From Candidatus Endomicrobiellum guadaloupense (lineage in GTDB: Bacteria; Elusimicrobiota; Endomicrobiia; Endomicrobiales; Endomicrobiaceae): a stretch of 37,037 nt of DNA. Below are positions 20,932 through 32,204 of this stretch, piece after piece. Position numbers and translations under genes: made by a program. Numbering within the stretch: the first letter of the stretch is position 1; the number at the start of each line of letters is the position of its first letter. Below the pieces are notes generated by a model. That model saw only the letters and a program-made list of their open reading frames with translations, was not told the origin of the DNA and did no database searches. The stretch is taken from contig JAITJN010000029.1 of the NCBI GenBank assembly GCA_031278895.1, forward strand, positions 1-37,037, written 5' to 3'.

Positions 20932-22392
20932 TTATCTCAAAGGCATCAATATTAATCTTTCTATTTCCGTCACCGAGGAATAATTTTGATAAGTAGCTCT
21001 TGCATAAGCAGAAATAGATTCAGCGTATTTTAGTGTTTCTTCCATTAAGTTCACAGTTGAAACCTCATAAAGAGAGTTCTGTTTTTTTAGAAGAGCGATT
21101 TTTCTTTTTCTATAAGCTATTTCTTTCTTAAGAGTTCTTGCATTATTTAAAGAGTTTAGATAGTCATTGTATGATTTCTCAGTATCAAGTCTTTTGCTCT
21201 TAAGCGTCTCAACATAATCTGAATTTGCCTGATTAAAACCAACCTTACTTTCTTTTGAGTCAACAAAATAACCTAAGTCATCTAAAAGAGCAAATTTTAT
21301 ATCTTGAGTAACAGTGTCAACTCTTTTACTGGCATCTATAATTGAAGTAGGCTCCGTTCTTTCTTTTGAATAAGAAGCCTCTAAAGAATTTCCCCACAAT
21401 CCCCAAGAAAGTTTTCCCATTACATTCCATGACATTGAAAGCTGCAATGGCTGAGTTGTAAAAGCTTCTCCACTTTTACCATAGAATCCATCAACATAAA
21501 ATTTAGGAATAATTTTTGAACGATTTATCTTAATTTTCATATCAGCCATTTCTGATTGAATTTTAGCTGACTGTACATCTAAATTATTCGTTAAAACAAA
21601 TTTCAGCAAATCATCCAAAGAAAAAGAAATTTCAGGAACATCATCTGGAAGAAAATCTACTTCTTTCTCATTTATTTCAACTACATCTGAAACACCTATA
21701 ACACTTATAAGTTTCTTTATTGCAAAGTTCATATTTATACGAGCTGCTTCATACATATCATAGATTTTATCTTTAAAATGTTCTGCTTCTAAGAGATCAA
21801 GCTGCGAAATAGCTCTTGCCTTATATTCTTTCTGTACTTTTTTAAAAAGCTGCGAAACTATTTCATTTGCATCTGCCAAAGCGTTATATTCTTGTTTTAA
21901 AGTAATGTACTCATAATATGCAAGCTTGATTTTGGCAAAGAGCTCTTCACGAGTTTTTATATAGTTAAACCTTGCGACTGTAACCATCATAGATTCATAT
22001 TTATAAGTACCTTTAGCTCTATAGCCTTCGTATATAGATTGAGATGCTTTTATTCCGTAAGATTCAGAATTGTACTCATAGTCCTCAAACACACCACTAC
22101 CTGAATTTCTTTCAGCCATAGCAGTTGTTCCTTTAGATCTTGTATGTTGAAGCGTAACTTGAGGGAAAAATGATCTTGCAGCACGGGTAGCTCTAGATTC
22201 GGCAAGTTGAATCTGTTCGTGTGTTATAGCCAATTTAGGATCGCGGGATTCACCAATCTTTATACACCTTGCTAGAAAAGCATCGCTAGAGGAGTAAACC
22301 TCTACACATAAAAACAAACAAATAATTATTATTGTTAAAACAAAAGTATATCCTCTAAGAATTTCTCTTTCTTTTAACAAATTTGTCTCCAT
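20932..22392 (-). CDS. TolC family outer membrane efflux protein
   Basis: 486 aa; signal sequence; QIQLAESRATRAARSFFPQVTLQHTRSKG, repeated coiled-coil outer-membrane efflux protein organisation. Confidence 0.9.
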   Translation of the reverse strand: METNLLKEREILRGYTFVLTIIIICLFLCVEVYSSSDAFLARCIKIGESRDPKLAITHEQIQLAESRATRAARSFFPQVTLQHTRSKGTTAMAERNSGSGVFEDYEYNSESYGIKASQSIYEGYRAKGTYKYESMMVTVARFNYIKTREELFAKIKLAYYEYITLKQEYNALADANEIVSQLFKKVQKEYKARAISQLDLLEAEHFKDKIYDMYEAARINMNFAIKKLISVIGVSDVVEINEKEVDFLPDDVPEISFSLDDLLKFVLTNNLDVQSAKIQSEMADMKIKINRSKIIPKFYVDGFYGKSGEAFTTQPLQLSMSWNVMGKLSWGLWGNSLEASYSKERTEPTSIIDASKRVDTVTQDIKFALLDDLGYFVDSKESKVGFNQANSDYVETLKSKRLDTEKSYNDYLNSLNNARTLKKEIAYRKRKIALLKKQNSLYEVSTVNLMEETLKYAESISAYARATYQNYSSVTEIERLILMPLR

Positions 22393-22424
22393 TTTTTACA
22401 AATAATAGACAAATAACTACTTAA

Positions 22425-22453
22425 GGATAACACAAAACATCTTAGATTGTCAA
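22425..22453 (-). promoter_or_regulatory. putative promoter of the TolC-MFP-RND-RND operon
   Basis: Minus-strand TTGACA (plus 22448-22453), 17 bp, TTATCC (plus 22425-22430). Confidence 0.45.
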
Positions 22454-22477
22454 TTTCTTGTAAAATATCACAACATG

Positions 22478-22506
22478 TAGACAAATAAGAAAAATAAGTG
22501 TATAAT
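22478..22506 (+). promoter_or_regulatory. putative promoter upstream of a degenerate ORF and tRNA (TAGACA-N17-TATAAT)
   Basis: TAGACA at 22478-22483, TATAAT at 22501-22506, 17-bp spacer. Confidence 0.5.
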
Positions 22507-22625
22507 AAATGCTAGTAGGGAAGTTTCTGGGTTTGTGGGCATTTCGGCAATTACGTATATAAGTTTTGGTTATTTTATAATACTGCTACTTGTATAAGTT
22601 AAACCTTCTGTTTAAAGGAGAAAAT

Positions 22626-22815
22626 ATGCCAAACGAACAAATTCCAGAAGACAAAGAACAGGAAGACAAAGAGATTAAACGTCGAAGATTTTTTGATCTA
22701 CTCTTTTACTATTTTCACATGTAGCTAGTTTTGCTTTTGAGCAAGATTATGCTGAAGGTCAAAACAATGTATTTAGCTTTCGTCCTCAAAAAGTGTATAA
22801 TACATGCGTTGTTTC
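22626..22815 (+). pseudogene. frameshifted remnant of an exported (Tat-like N-terminus) protein
   Basis: SD aaaggag then MPNEQIPEDKEQEDKEIKRRRFFDLLFYYFHM* (stop 22722-22724). A shifted frame continues FSHVASFAFEQDYAEGQNNVFSFRPQKVYNTC up to the tRNA. The RRRFFDLL motif is Tat-like. Confidence 0.35.
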
Positions 22816-22887
<72 letters not shown>

Positions 22888-23032
22888 TTTATAATTGATA
22901 CAAATCGTAAAACTTCCGCGAACTTCTAAAATCTATTAAAACCTCATTTTAATTCTCATATATTATACTCATATTATACTTATACTGAAGTATTTAGTTG
23001 GAGTAACATAAAAAAAATGTTATTATTAGTCT

Positions 23033-24115
23033 ATGAAAAAAACAATAACTGTACGCCTTAAAAAACATAAATACAATATAATCATCTCTCCATCAACAAA
23101 AACTTTTTTTTCTAGTCTGAGAAAACAAATAAAAACTAAAACTTTCTTTATAATTAGTGATAAGAATATTGAAAAACTTCACTTAAAATCTTTGGTCAAT
23201 TTATTTAAGCAATATGGTTATAATGTACATACTGCAGTTATAAGTTATGGAGAAAAAAGCAAAAATATAAAAAATCTTTCATACTTATACAATAAAGCAC
23301 TTGAGTTAGGAATTGATAGAAAAAGTTGTGCGATAGCATTTGGCGGTGGAGTTATCGGCGATATTGCGGGATTCTTTGCTGCAACTTACATGAGAGGTAT
23401 TGATTTTATTCAAATTCCAACAACACTTCTTGCAATGACAGACTCTTGTGTTGGAGGTAAGACAGCAATAAACGTAACTAAAGGTAAAAATATAGCTGGC
23501 GCTTTTTATCAGCCAAACCTTGTATGGATAAATACTTTTTTCTTAGAGTCTCTTCCTCAAAGACAAATAAAAAATGGGCTTGCAGAGATTATAAAATATG
23601 CATTTATTTTTGACAAAAAATTTTATAACTATTTAGCAGATCTATTTGAAAACGAAATTATATCATCAAATGATCTTGATTATATAATTTATAAAAGTTG
23701 TTTTTACAAAGCAGAAATTGTAGAAAAAGATGAGAGAGAAACAATAGGCCTTAGAGCTGTATTAAACTTTGGACACACTTATGCTCATTGTCTTGAAACT
23801 GCAACTAACTATAATAGATTCTTACATGGAGAAGCTGTAGCAATTGGAATGCTTTTTGCAGCTAGACTTTCTCTAGAGTTAAAAATATGCAAAAGAGAAG
23901 TGTACTATAAAGTAAAAAATATGCTAAATATAACTGCATTTAATCTAGATACAAAGAATAAGCCTATAAAATTCCTCTCGCTTATGAAAAAAGACAAAAA
24001 GTCTGTTGATGGAAATATTAACTTTGTTCTTATAAAAGATATTGGCGAAGTTATAAACAAACAAGTTGCAGACAAAATGGTTTTAAATGTTTTAAAAAAA
24101 TTTAGGAGCATTTAA
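23033..24115 (+). CDS. aroB: 3-dehydroquinate synthase
   Basis: 360 aa; AFGGGVIGDIAGFFAATYMRGIDFIQIPTTLLAMTDSCVGGKTAINV, LNFGHTYAHCLE, LHGEAVAIGM. Confidence 0.97.
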   Translation: MKKTITVRLKKHKYNIIISPSTKTFFSSLRKQIKTKTFFIISDKNIEKLHLKSLVNLFKQYGYNVHTAVISYGEKSKNIKNLSYLYNKALELGIDRKSCAIAFGGGVIGDIAGFFAATYMRGIDFIQIPTTLLAMTDSCVGGKTAINVTKGKNIAGAFYQPNLVWINTFFLESLPQRQIKNGLAEIIKYAFIFDKKFYNYLADLFENEIISSNDLDYIIYKSCFYKAEIVEKDERETIGLRAVLNFGHTYAHCLETATNYNRFLHGEAVAIGMLFAARLSLELKICKREVYYKVKNMLNITAFNLDTKNKPIKFLSLMKKDKKSVDGNINFVLIKDIGEVINKQVADKMVLNVLKKFRSI

Positions 24116-24550
24116 ATGAAAAAAATACTTGTAATAAATGGTCCAAATATAAATATGGTTGGTAAGAGAGAGCCTAAAATTTATGGAGATATTACTCTCA
24201 ATGATATTGAAGAACAAGCTTCTTCTCTTGCAGAAGAGTTAAAACTTGAGCTTGAGTTTTTTCAATCAAATCATGAAGGAGAGATTGTAGATAAAATTCA
24301 AAAAGCTTTTAATAATACTTTTGGAATTATTATAAATCCTGCAGCGTTTACTCATACATCTATTGCTATAAGAGACGCTTTAGCCGCTGTTGCTATTCCT
24401 ACAATAGAAGTACATATCTCAAATATCTATGCAAGAGAAGACTTCAGGCATAAATCTTATATCGCGCCTATAGTTTTAGGACAAATTTCTGGTTTTGGTA
24501 TAAATGGATACCTTTTTGCACTAAAAAAACTGGCAACGTTGGTAGTGTAA
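24116..24550 (+). CDS. aroQ: 3-dehydroquinate dehydratase, type II
   Basis: 144 aa; [65 protein letters not shown]. Confidence 0.97.
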   Translation: MKKILVINGPNINMVGKREPKIYGDITLNDIEEQASSLAEELKLELEFFQSNHEGEIVDKIQKAFNNTFGIIINPAAFTHTSIAIRDALAAVAIPTIEVHISNIYAREDFRHKSYIAPIVLGQISGFGINGYLFALKKLATLVV

Positions 24551-24563
24551 ACAGTTTAAAGCA

Positions 24564-24597
24564 AAAATAAGCCACGTTTTTCAACGCGACTTATTTT
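24564..24597. terminator. intrinsic terminator between convergent aroQ and gmhA
   Basis: aaaataagccacgtt-tttc-aacgcgacttatttt; 15-bp stem with two non-Watson-Crick positions and T/A-rich ends. Confidence 0.75.
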
Positions 24598-24614
24598 TTG
24601 TTCAATCTATTTCT

Positions 24615-25193
24615 TCAGTTAAAAACTTTTTCTTCTACAAGTTTAGCAATAATATGTATTAAAAGTATGTGGCATTCTTGAGTCCTTGCGGTAACTTTTG
24701 TCGGAGCACAATAGCATAGATCGCACATATCTTTCATTTTACCACCAACAGAATTTGTCATCCCTATTGTAAAAACACACAACTTTTTAGCAGATTCTAA
24801 AGCATTTATAACATTCTTTGAATTACCGCTTGTTGATATAGCTATAAAAATATCACCTTCTTGAGCAAAAGCCTCAAGTTGCCTGCTAAAAGAATAATCA
24901 TAACCAAAGTCATTTCCTATTGCAGTTAGCGATGATACATTATCATTTAGAGTGAGTGATGGCAATGCCACTCTATTTTTCTCAAAACGAACCACCATCT
25001 CAGCTGAAAAATGTAAAGCATCCGATGCAGATCCACCGTTTCCGCAAATAATAGTCTTTTTCTTGTTTTTGTAAGCATCAACAATTTTATTTACAACATT
25101 ATCAATATAATCTATATGAATGTCATCAAGCATTTTCTTCTTTGCGTCAATGCTATCGTTTATGAGAGTTTTGATAGTCGTTTTTATGTCCAT
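24615..25193 (-). CDS. gmhA: SIS-domain phosphosugar isomerase, likely D-sedoheptulose-7-phosphate isomerase
   Basis: IICGNGGSASDALHFSAEMVVRFEKNRVALPSLTL, AISTSGNSKNVINAL, TARTQECHILLIHII. Likely start MDIKTT at 25193 rather than 25232. Confidence 0.85.
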   Translation of the reverse strand: MDIKTTIKTLINDSIDAKKKMLDDIHIDYIDNVVNKIVDAYKNKKKTIICGNGGSASDALHFSAEMVVRFEKNRVALPSLTLNDNVSSLTAIGNDFGYDYSFSRQLEAFAQEGDIFIAISTSGNSKNVINALESAKKLCVFTIGMTNSVGGKMKDMCDLCYCAPTKVTARTQECHILLIHIIAKLVEEKVFN

Positions 25194-25206
25194 TTTCCAC
25201 CACACA

Positions 25207-26556
25207 CTATTTTGAGAATATATGTTTTGCAAGAAAATCTGTGCTTACACTACCTTTGCGAAATTGTTCGTTATCCATAATCCTAGCATGTAACGAAGAT
25301 GTATTTTTAACATTCTCTATTTCTACTTCTCTCAATGCCCTTTGCATTCTTTTAATAGCCTCATTTCTATCTAATCCAAAAGATATAACCTTTGCTATCA
25401 AACTGTCATAAAATGGAGGAATTGTATATCCTGAATAAACATGAGAGTCAATCCTAACTCCTGGACCTCCAGGCAGATACAATTTCCCTATCTTACCAGG
25501 TGATGGGAGAAAATCTTTATCAGGATCTTCAGCATTGATTCTGCACTCTATAGCATGACCTAATATCTTTACTTTTTCTGAAACAATTGAAAGTTTTCCT
25601 CCAGCTGCAAGCCTTATCTGTTCCTTTACAAGGTCTATACCTGTAACCATTTCAGTTATAGGGTGTTCAACCTGAATTCTCGTATTCATTTCCATAAAAT
25701 AAAAACGACCCTTTTTATCTACGAGAAATTCTACTGTGCCTACAGTAACATATTTAATAGCTGCAGCAGCGTGCCTCGCTGCTTTACCCATTTTTTTTCT
25801 TAAAGATTCGCTTATCAAAGGAGATGGACTTTCTTCAACAAGTTTTTGATGTCTTCTTTGTATTGAACAATCTCTTTCTGGTAAATATGCAGTTTTACCA
25901 TATTTATCTCCAAGTATCTGGAATTCTATATGGTGAGGCTCTTCAATATATTTCTCCATATATACATCTGGATTTCCAAAAGCAGCCTTAGCTTCAGTCT
26001 GAGCCATCATAATAGAGTTTTGAAGACTTTCTTCAGAAGTTACTATTCTCATTCCTTTACCGCCACCACCTGCAGTAGCTTTAACTATTACAGGATATCC
26101 TATCTTTTTTGCCATAGCAAAAATTTTTGGGTCATCGGCACTTATTGGACCATCGGAACCCGGTACAACAGGAACTCCAGATTTTTTCATAAGCTCAATT
26201 GCAGCTATTTTATCTCCCATTTGTTCTATGGATTCTTTTGAAGGTCCGATAAATTTTAAGCCACAAGCTTCGCAAACTTCAGCAAAATAAGTGTTTTCGG
26301 CCAAAAATCCGTATCCTGGATGAATAGCATCTGCACCAGAAATTTCAGCTGCTGCTATAATGCTTGGTATATTTAGATAACTGTCTGAAACGCTTGCTTC
26401 TCCAACACATATAGACTGATCGGCAATTTTCACGTGCATACTTTCTCTATCAACTTCCGAATGTATAGCAACAGTTTTAATGCCGAGATCTCTGCAAGCT
26501 CTTATTATTCTGCACGCTATTTCACCTCTATTTGCAATCAAAACCTTTTTAAACAT
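25207..26556 (-). CDS. accC: acetyl-CoA carboxylase biotin carboxylase subunit
   Basis: MFKKVLIANRGEIACRIIRACRDLGI, VKATAGGGGKGMRIV, FLVDKKGRFYFMEMNTRIQVEHPITEMVTGIDLV. Track start at 26568; MFKK start at 26556 preferred. Confidence 0.97.
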   Translation of the reverse strand: MFKKVLIANRGEIACRIIRACRDLGIKTVAIHSEVDRESMHVKIADQSICVGEASVSDSYLNIPSIIAAAEISGADAIHPGYGFLAENTYFAEVCEACGLKFIGPSKESIEQMGDKIAAIELMKKSGVPVVPGSDGPISADDPKIFAMAKKIGYPVIVKATAGGGGKGMRIVTSEESLQNSIMMAQTEAKAAFGNPDVYMEKYIEEPHHIEFQILGDKYGKTAYLPERDCSIQRRHQKLVEESPSPLISESLRKKMGKAARHAAAAIKYVTVGTVEFLVDKKGRFYFMEMNTRIQVEHPITEMVTGIDLVKEQIRLAAGGKLSIVSEKVKILGHAIECRINAEDPDKDFLPSPGKIGKLYLPGGPGVRIDSHVYSGYTIPPFYDSLIAKVISFGLDRNEAIKRMQRALREVEIENVKNTSSLHARIMDNEQFRKGSVSTDFLAKHIFSK

Positions 26557-26604
26557 CTTCTCTCCCATTTGTAAATAACAGCTTGGATTTGGAATGTTTG
26601 ATAA

Positions 26605-27030
26605 TTATTTACTTGTATCAACTAAAAATAGTTCTTGTCCATATTCAACTGCTTGACCATCTGAAACAAGAACTTTCACTATTTTACCTTTAATTTTTGC
26701 TTTTACATCTTTGATAATCTTCATAGCTTCTATTTGACCAACTTTTTGATCAATAGTAACAATATCTCCTTCTTTTACAAAAGAAGGTTTATCAGCTTCA
26801 GAACTGATTGAAAAAATCCCTACCATTCTTGATTTGATTGGAATTATAAAATCTTTTTCTTGAACTTTTTTCTCTTCAACAACTTCTTTGACACAAACAA
26901 CAGGACGCTGGACATATTCAATTTCAGATTTTTTAAAATACAGAAAACTATCGCCGCTGTGATACTCCATTTCTTCAATATCAGTATGCTTTATTGATTT
27001 CAAAAACTCTTTTATTTCTTGCGGATTCAT
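26605..27030 (-). CDS. accB: acetyl-CoA carboxylase biotin carboxyl carrier protein
   Basis: 141 aa; C-terminal biotinyl domain with EAMKI motif; directly upstream of accC. Confidence 0.93.
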   Translation of the reverse strand: MNPQEIKEFLKSIKHTDIEEMEYHSGDSFLYFKKSEIEYVQRPVVCVKEVVEEKKVQEKDFIIPIKSRMVGIFSISSEADKPSFVKEGDIVTIDQKVGQIEAMKIIKDVKAKIKGKIVKVLVSDGQAVEYGQELFLVDTSK

Positions 27031-27089
27031 TTTAACCTCATTATATCACGGCAAAACGCGCAATATTAAATTTTCTTTAAACAAAAATT

Positions 27090-27647
27090 CTATACTCTTT
27101 CTACATATTCTCCAGTTCTTGTATCGACTTTTATTTTGTCCCCTTCTTTGATAAATAAAGGAACACGAATATCAGCACCTGTTTCAATCTTTGCCATCTT
27201 TGTAAGATTGGAAACAGAATCTCCTTTAATTCCTGGTTCTGCTTCAGCTATTGTCATTTCTATTATTATTGGAAGATCTATACCTATAAGTTCATTTTCA
27301 AGATATATAGCTTCTACTTCAAGGTTTTCTTTAAGGAAGTTTGCTTTATCACCCAATAATTCAGGATAAACGCTTATTTGTTCATATGTATTCATATCCA
27401 TGAAATTGAAATTTATACCTTCTTTGTACAAAAATTGTTTTTTCTGCCTTGTAACGCTTAATGCTTCAAACTTTTCTCCAGACTTAAAAGTACGCTCAAT
27501 AGTGCCACCCTTTTTAAGATGTCTAAGCTTAACGCGCATTATAGCTCCACCCTTTCCTGGTTTATGGTTTTGAAACCACGTAATCTGATAAGGCTCTCCA
27601 TCCACTAAAATATTAAGTCCATTTTTAAAGTCTGACGTTGAAATCAT
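27090..27647 (-). CDS. efp: elongation factor P
   Basis: 185 aa; STSDFKNGLNILVDGEPYQITWFQNHKPGKGGAIMRVKLRHLKKGGTIERTFKSGEKFE. Confidence 0.97.
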   Translation of the reverse strand: MISTSDFKNGLNILVDGEPYQITWFQNHKPGKGGAIMRVKLRHLKKGGTIERTFKSGEKFEALSVTRQKKQFLYKEGINFNFMDMNTYEQISVYPELLGDKANFLKENLEVEAIYLENELIGIDLPIIIEMTIAEAEPGIKGDSVSNLTKMAKIETGADIRVPLFIKEGDKIKVDTRTGEYVERV

Positions 27648-27660
27648 CTTCTCTCCTAGT

Positions 27661-28710
27661 TTAATATGTTGCTGAAGTCAATATTTCACAACCGTTTTCT
27701 TTTATAAGTATAGTATCTTCTATCCTAACACCAAACTCTTGTTCAATATATATACCAGGTTCTACAGTAACTGCCATACCTGCAAAAAAAACGCCTTCGG
27801 CATTTGACGATAACGAAGGCATTTCATGAATTTCTATTCCCACTCCGTGTCCGGTAGTATGTATAAACTTATCTTTATATCCGGCAGATTCTATAACGCC
27901 TCTTGCTGTTTTGTCTGCCCAAGAAATCGGTAAACCAGCTTTTATCCCTTTTAAAACAGCTTCCTGAGAACGTTTTACAATATTCCAAATACGCTTGCTA
28001 TTGTCGTCAATTTTATCTAAAAAGTATGTACGCGTCAAGTCTGAACAATAGCCGTTAAACGCACAGCCTATATCCACCATTATAATATCATTTTCAGCTA
28101 ATATTCTATTAGAACTTCTATGATGAGGGTTTGCAGAGTTTTGTCCAAAAGCTATTATAGGAGTAAAACTTTCGATTACATGATTTTGTGCAAATAGTTC
28201 TAAAATTCTATACTGAATATCTAGCTCACTAATGCCAGGTTTGATCTCTTTTTTGACAGTATCACAAACTTCTGAAACTATTTTGCAGGACTTTTTTAAG
28301 TTTTCTATTTCATTATTTTCTTTTAGTATTCTTGCGTTATCAAGTATGCCTATCTTTCTCTCAAGTTCTATACCTGCTTGGCTCAACTTTTCGCCTAAAA
28401 GAATAAAATCTAATGCTGTCATATATTTTGGATCAATAAACAGATTCTTTATATTGTTTTCTTTTAAAATTTCTAGAACTATCTTATTAAAAAGAACACC
28501 AGGATATACATATACATCTTTATTTTTGAAGAACTCTTTTACTTGATCTTCTATCATCTTGGAGCAAATAGCATAAGTTTTGGCTTTTGTATACAAAAGC
28601 CAAAACCCACCAAATTCAGCTCCGGTAAGATAAAAAATTTCTTTTGAATCAGTAAATAAAACAGTGTCTATCTTTGTATTATTTATTACCTTATTTATAT
28701 TTTTTCTCAT
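27661..28710 (-). CDS. M24 family aminopeptidase (Xaa-Pro peptidase-like)
   Basis: PIIAFGQNSANPHHRSSNRILAENDIIMVDIGCAFNGYCSDLTRTYFL, HTTGHGVGIEIHEMPSL, VTVEPGIYIEQEFGVRIEDT. Likely start MRKNINKV at 28710. Confidence 0.92.
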   Translation of the reverse strand: MRKNINKVINNTKIDTVLFTDSKEIFYLTGAEFGGFWLLYTKAKTYAICSKMIEDQVKEFFKNKDVYVYPGVLFNKIVLEILKENNIKNLFIDPKYMTALDFILLGEKLSQAGIELERKIGILDNARILKENNEIENLKKSCKIVSEVCDTVKKEIKPGISELDIQYRILELFAQNHVIESFTPIIAFGQNSANPHHRSSNRILAENDIIMVDIGCAFNGYCSDLTRTYFLDKIDDNSKRIWNIVKRSQEAVLKGIKAGLPISWADKTARGVIESAGYKDKFIHTTGHGVGIEIHEMPSLSSNAEGVFFAGMAVTVEPGIYIEQEFGVRIEDTILIKENGCEILTSATY

Positions 28711-28804
28711 TGCTTTTTTATCTCCACAATTTCGTTTTTCAAGAATAAATATCGTGCTGTAAAACCTCACGATGCCCAATTCTGTTTAAAATTTTCACAA
28801 GGTC

Positions 28805-28833
28805 TTGACATTATATAATTATTTTATTATAAT
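28805..28833 (+). promoter_or_regulatory. consensus sigma70-type promoter of the cold-shock gene (TTGACA-N17-TATAAT)
   Basis: TTGACA 28805-28810, TATAAT 28828-28833, spacer exactly 17. Confidence 0.85.
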
Positions 28834-28906
28834 AACAAAACAACCGCTAGACGTGGTTGTAAATCTTAATGTCTGTCTAAAAGCAGACGAAAAAGGAGTT
28901 GCAGTA

Positions 28907-29110
28907 ATGGCACAAGGCAAAGTTAAGTGGTTTAACGACCAGAAAGGGTACGGATTCATTTCTAATGATGACGGATCAGGTGATGTTTTTGCACACTATT
29001 CAGCTATTCAATCTGAAGGTTTCAAATCGTTAGCAGAAGGTGACAGTGTTGAATTTGAAGTTGTAAATTCTGACAAAGGTCCTAAAGCAGCAAACATAAA
29101 AAAAATCTAA
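28907..29110 (+). CDS. cold-shock protein (CspA family)
   Basis: [67 protein letters not shown]. Start ATG 28907 with SD aaaggag. The track start at 28805 lies on the promoter and is rejected. Confidence 0.97.
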   Translation: MAQGKVKWFNDQKGYGFISNDDGSGDVFAHYSAIQSEGFKSLAEGDSVEFEVVNSDKGPKAANIKKI

Positions 29111-29127
29111 GTTTGTTTAGTAATTTT

Positions 29128-29160
29128 AAAGAGGATTGGAATTCTTTCCAATCCTCTTTT
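29128..29160 (+). terminator. intrinsic terminator of the cold-shock gene
   Basis: aaagaggattggaa-ttct-ttccaatcctcttt followed by T residues; perfect 14-bp stem. Confidence 0.9.
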
Positions 29161-29360
29161 TCTTATTTGTAAAGAAAACCATCAGCGATGTTACTGTGGG
29201 TGCTATCAAAAAACTTTAGTTATGAGGGTGTAGTTAAAGTGCAAGCCACCGAAACCTACGTTTATCGGATATAGAAAAAAGTGGAGAATATTTTTTGAAA
29301 AAAGAAGAGAAGAATAGGGGAAAAGGGCATTTTAGAGGAATCTAAATGATGAACTTAAGG

Positions 29361-29392
29361 AAATCCCAGCCTCAAAATAGAGGCTGGGATTT
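29361..29392 (-). terminator. hairpin terminator downstream of groEL
   Basis: aaatcccagcctc-aaaata-gaggctgggattt; perfect 13-bp stem just past the groEL stop. Confidence 0.75.
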
Positions 29393-29413
29393 ATGTCTAA
29401 AGAATATTATTTA

Positions 29414-31365
<1,952 letters not shown>

Positions 31366-31430
31366 TTTACTTCCTCCTTATATTTTTGCGCTTTCTACTT
31401 TTATTCTAGCGCTTTGACTTGGTGACTGCT

Positions 31431-31459
31431 ATTATACAACTAAAACTATACATTGTCAA
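31431..31459 (-). promoter_or_regulatory. consensus sigma70-type promoter of groES-groEL (TTGACA-N17-TATAAT)
   Basis: Minus strand: TTGACA (plus 31454-31459), 17-bp spacer, TATAAT (plus 31431-31436). Confidence 0.85.
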
Positions 31460-31478
31460 TATCAATCAACAATCAATA

Positions 31479-32204
31479 CTACTCCCCATCGCTTTCTACT
31501 GCTTCTATAGCACGTTTCAGATCAAAACCATCTGAATATAAAGCACTGCCTACAACTGCTCCATAAATACCGCATTGTTTAAGCTTAATAACTTGTTCTT
31601 CGTTTTTTATACCGCCAGAAGCTATAACTTTAATATTTTTTTCTAAAAGCCTTTTTATTCCATTATAGTCAGGACCATAAAACATTCCGTCTCTGGAAAT
31701 ATCTGTATACAAAATATTTCTAACACCTATTTCTTTAAGATTATCAACCAAACTTAATGCATCAATAGAGGTAATATCTTTCCAGCCTTTAATGGCAACT
31801 TTCCCATATTTTGCATCAACAGCTACAATAATTCTTTCATCACCGTACCTATTTACAGCTTCTTTTAAAATTTGAAGATTAGACACTGCAATACTACCTA
31901 AAACCACACTTGCTGCTCCCCAATTAAAAATTTCAGATATTTTATCTAAACTTCTTATACCTCCGCCAACTTGTATTGGAACATCTACACAAGAGCATAT
32001 ACGTTTGATAATTTCTTCATTTGTGCTTTCTTCACTAAAAGCTCCGTCTAAATCTACTATATGTATACGTTTTGCCCCTTTAGATTCCCATATTTTTGCA
32101 ACATTTTCAGGGTCTGTAGAATAAATAGTTTCATATTTAATGTCCCCTTGTTTTAATCTTACGGAATTACCTTGTCTTATATCTATAGCAGGGATTAAAA
32201 TCAT
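31479..32204 (-). CDS. hisA: phosphoribosylformimino-5-aminoimidazole carboxamide ribotide isomerase
   Basis: [50 protein letters not shown]. Confidence 0.96.
   Translation of the reverse strand: MILIPAIDIRQGNSVRLKQGDIKYETIYSTDPENVAKIWESKGAKRIHIVDLDGAFSEESTNEEIIKRICSCVDVPIQVGGGIRSLDKISEIFNWGAASVVLGSIAVSNLQILKEAVNRYGDERIIVAVDAKYGKVAIKGWKDITSIDALSLVDNLKEIGVRNILYTDISRDGMFYGPDYNGIKRLLEKNIKVIASGGIKNEEQVIKLKQCGIYGAVVGSALYSDGFDLKRAIEAVESDGE

Noticed and set aside
28805-28906. N-terminal extension of the cold-shock ORF from 28805
   Set aside because: It begins on the -35 box of a consensus promoter; the real start is ATG 28907 with a good SD and the canonical [11 protein letters not shown]-terminus.
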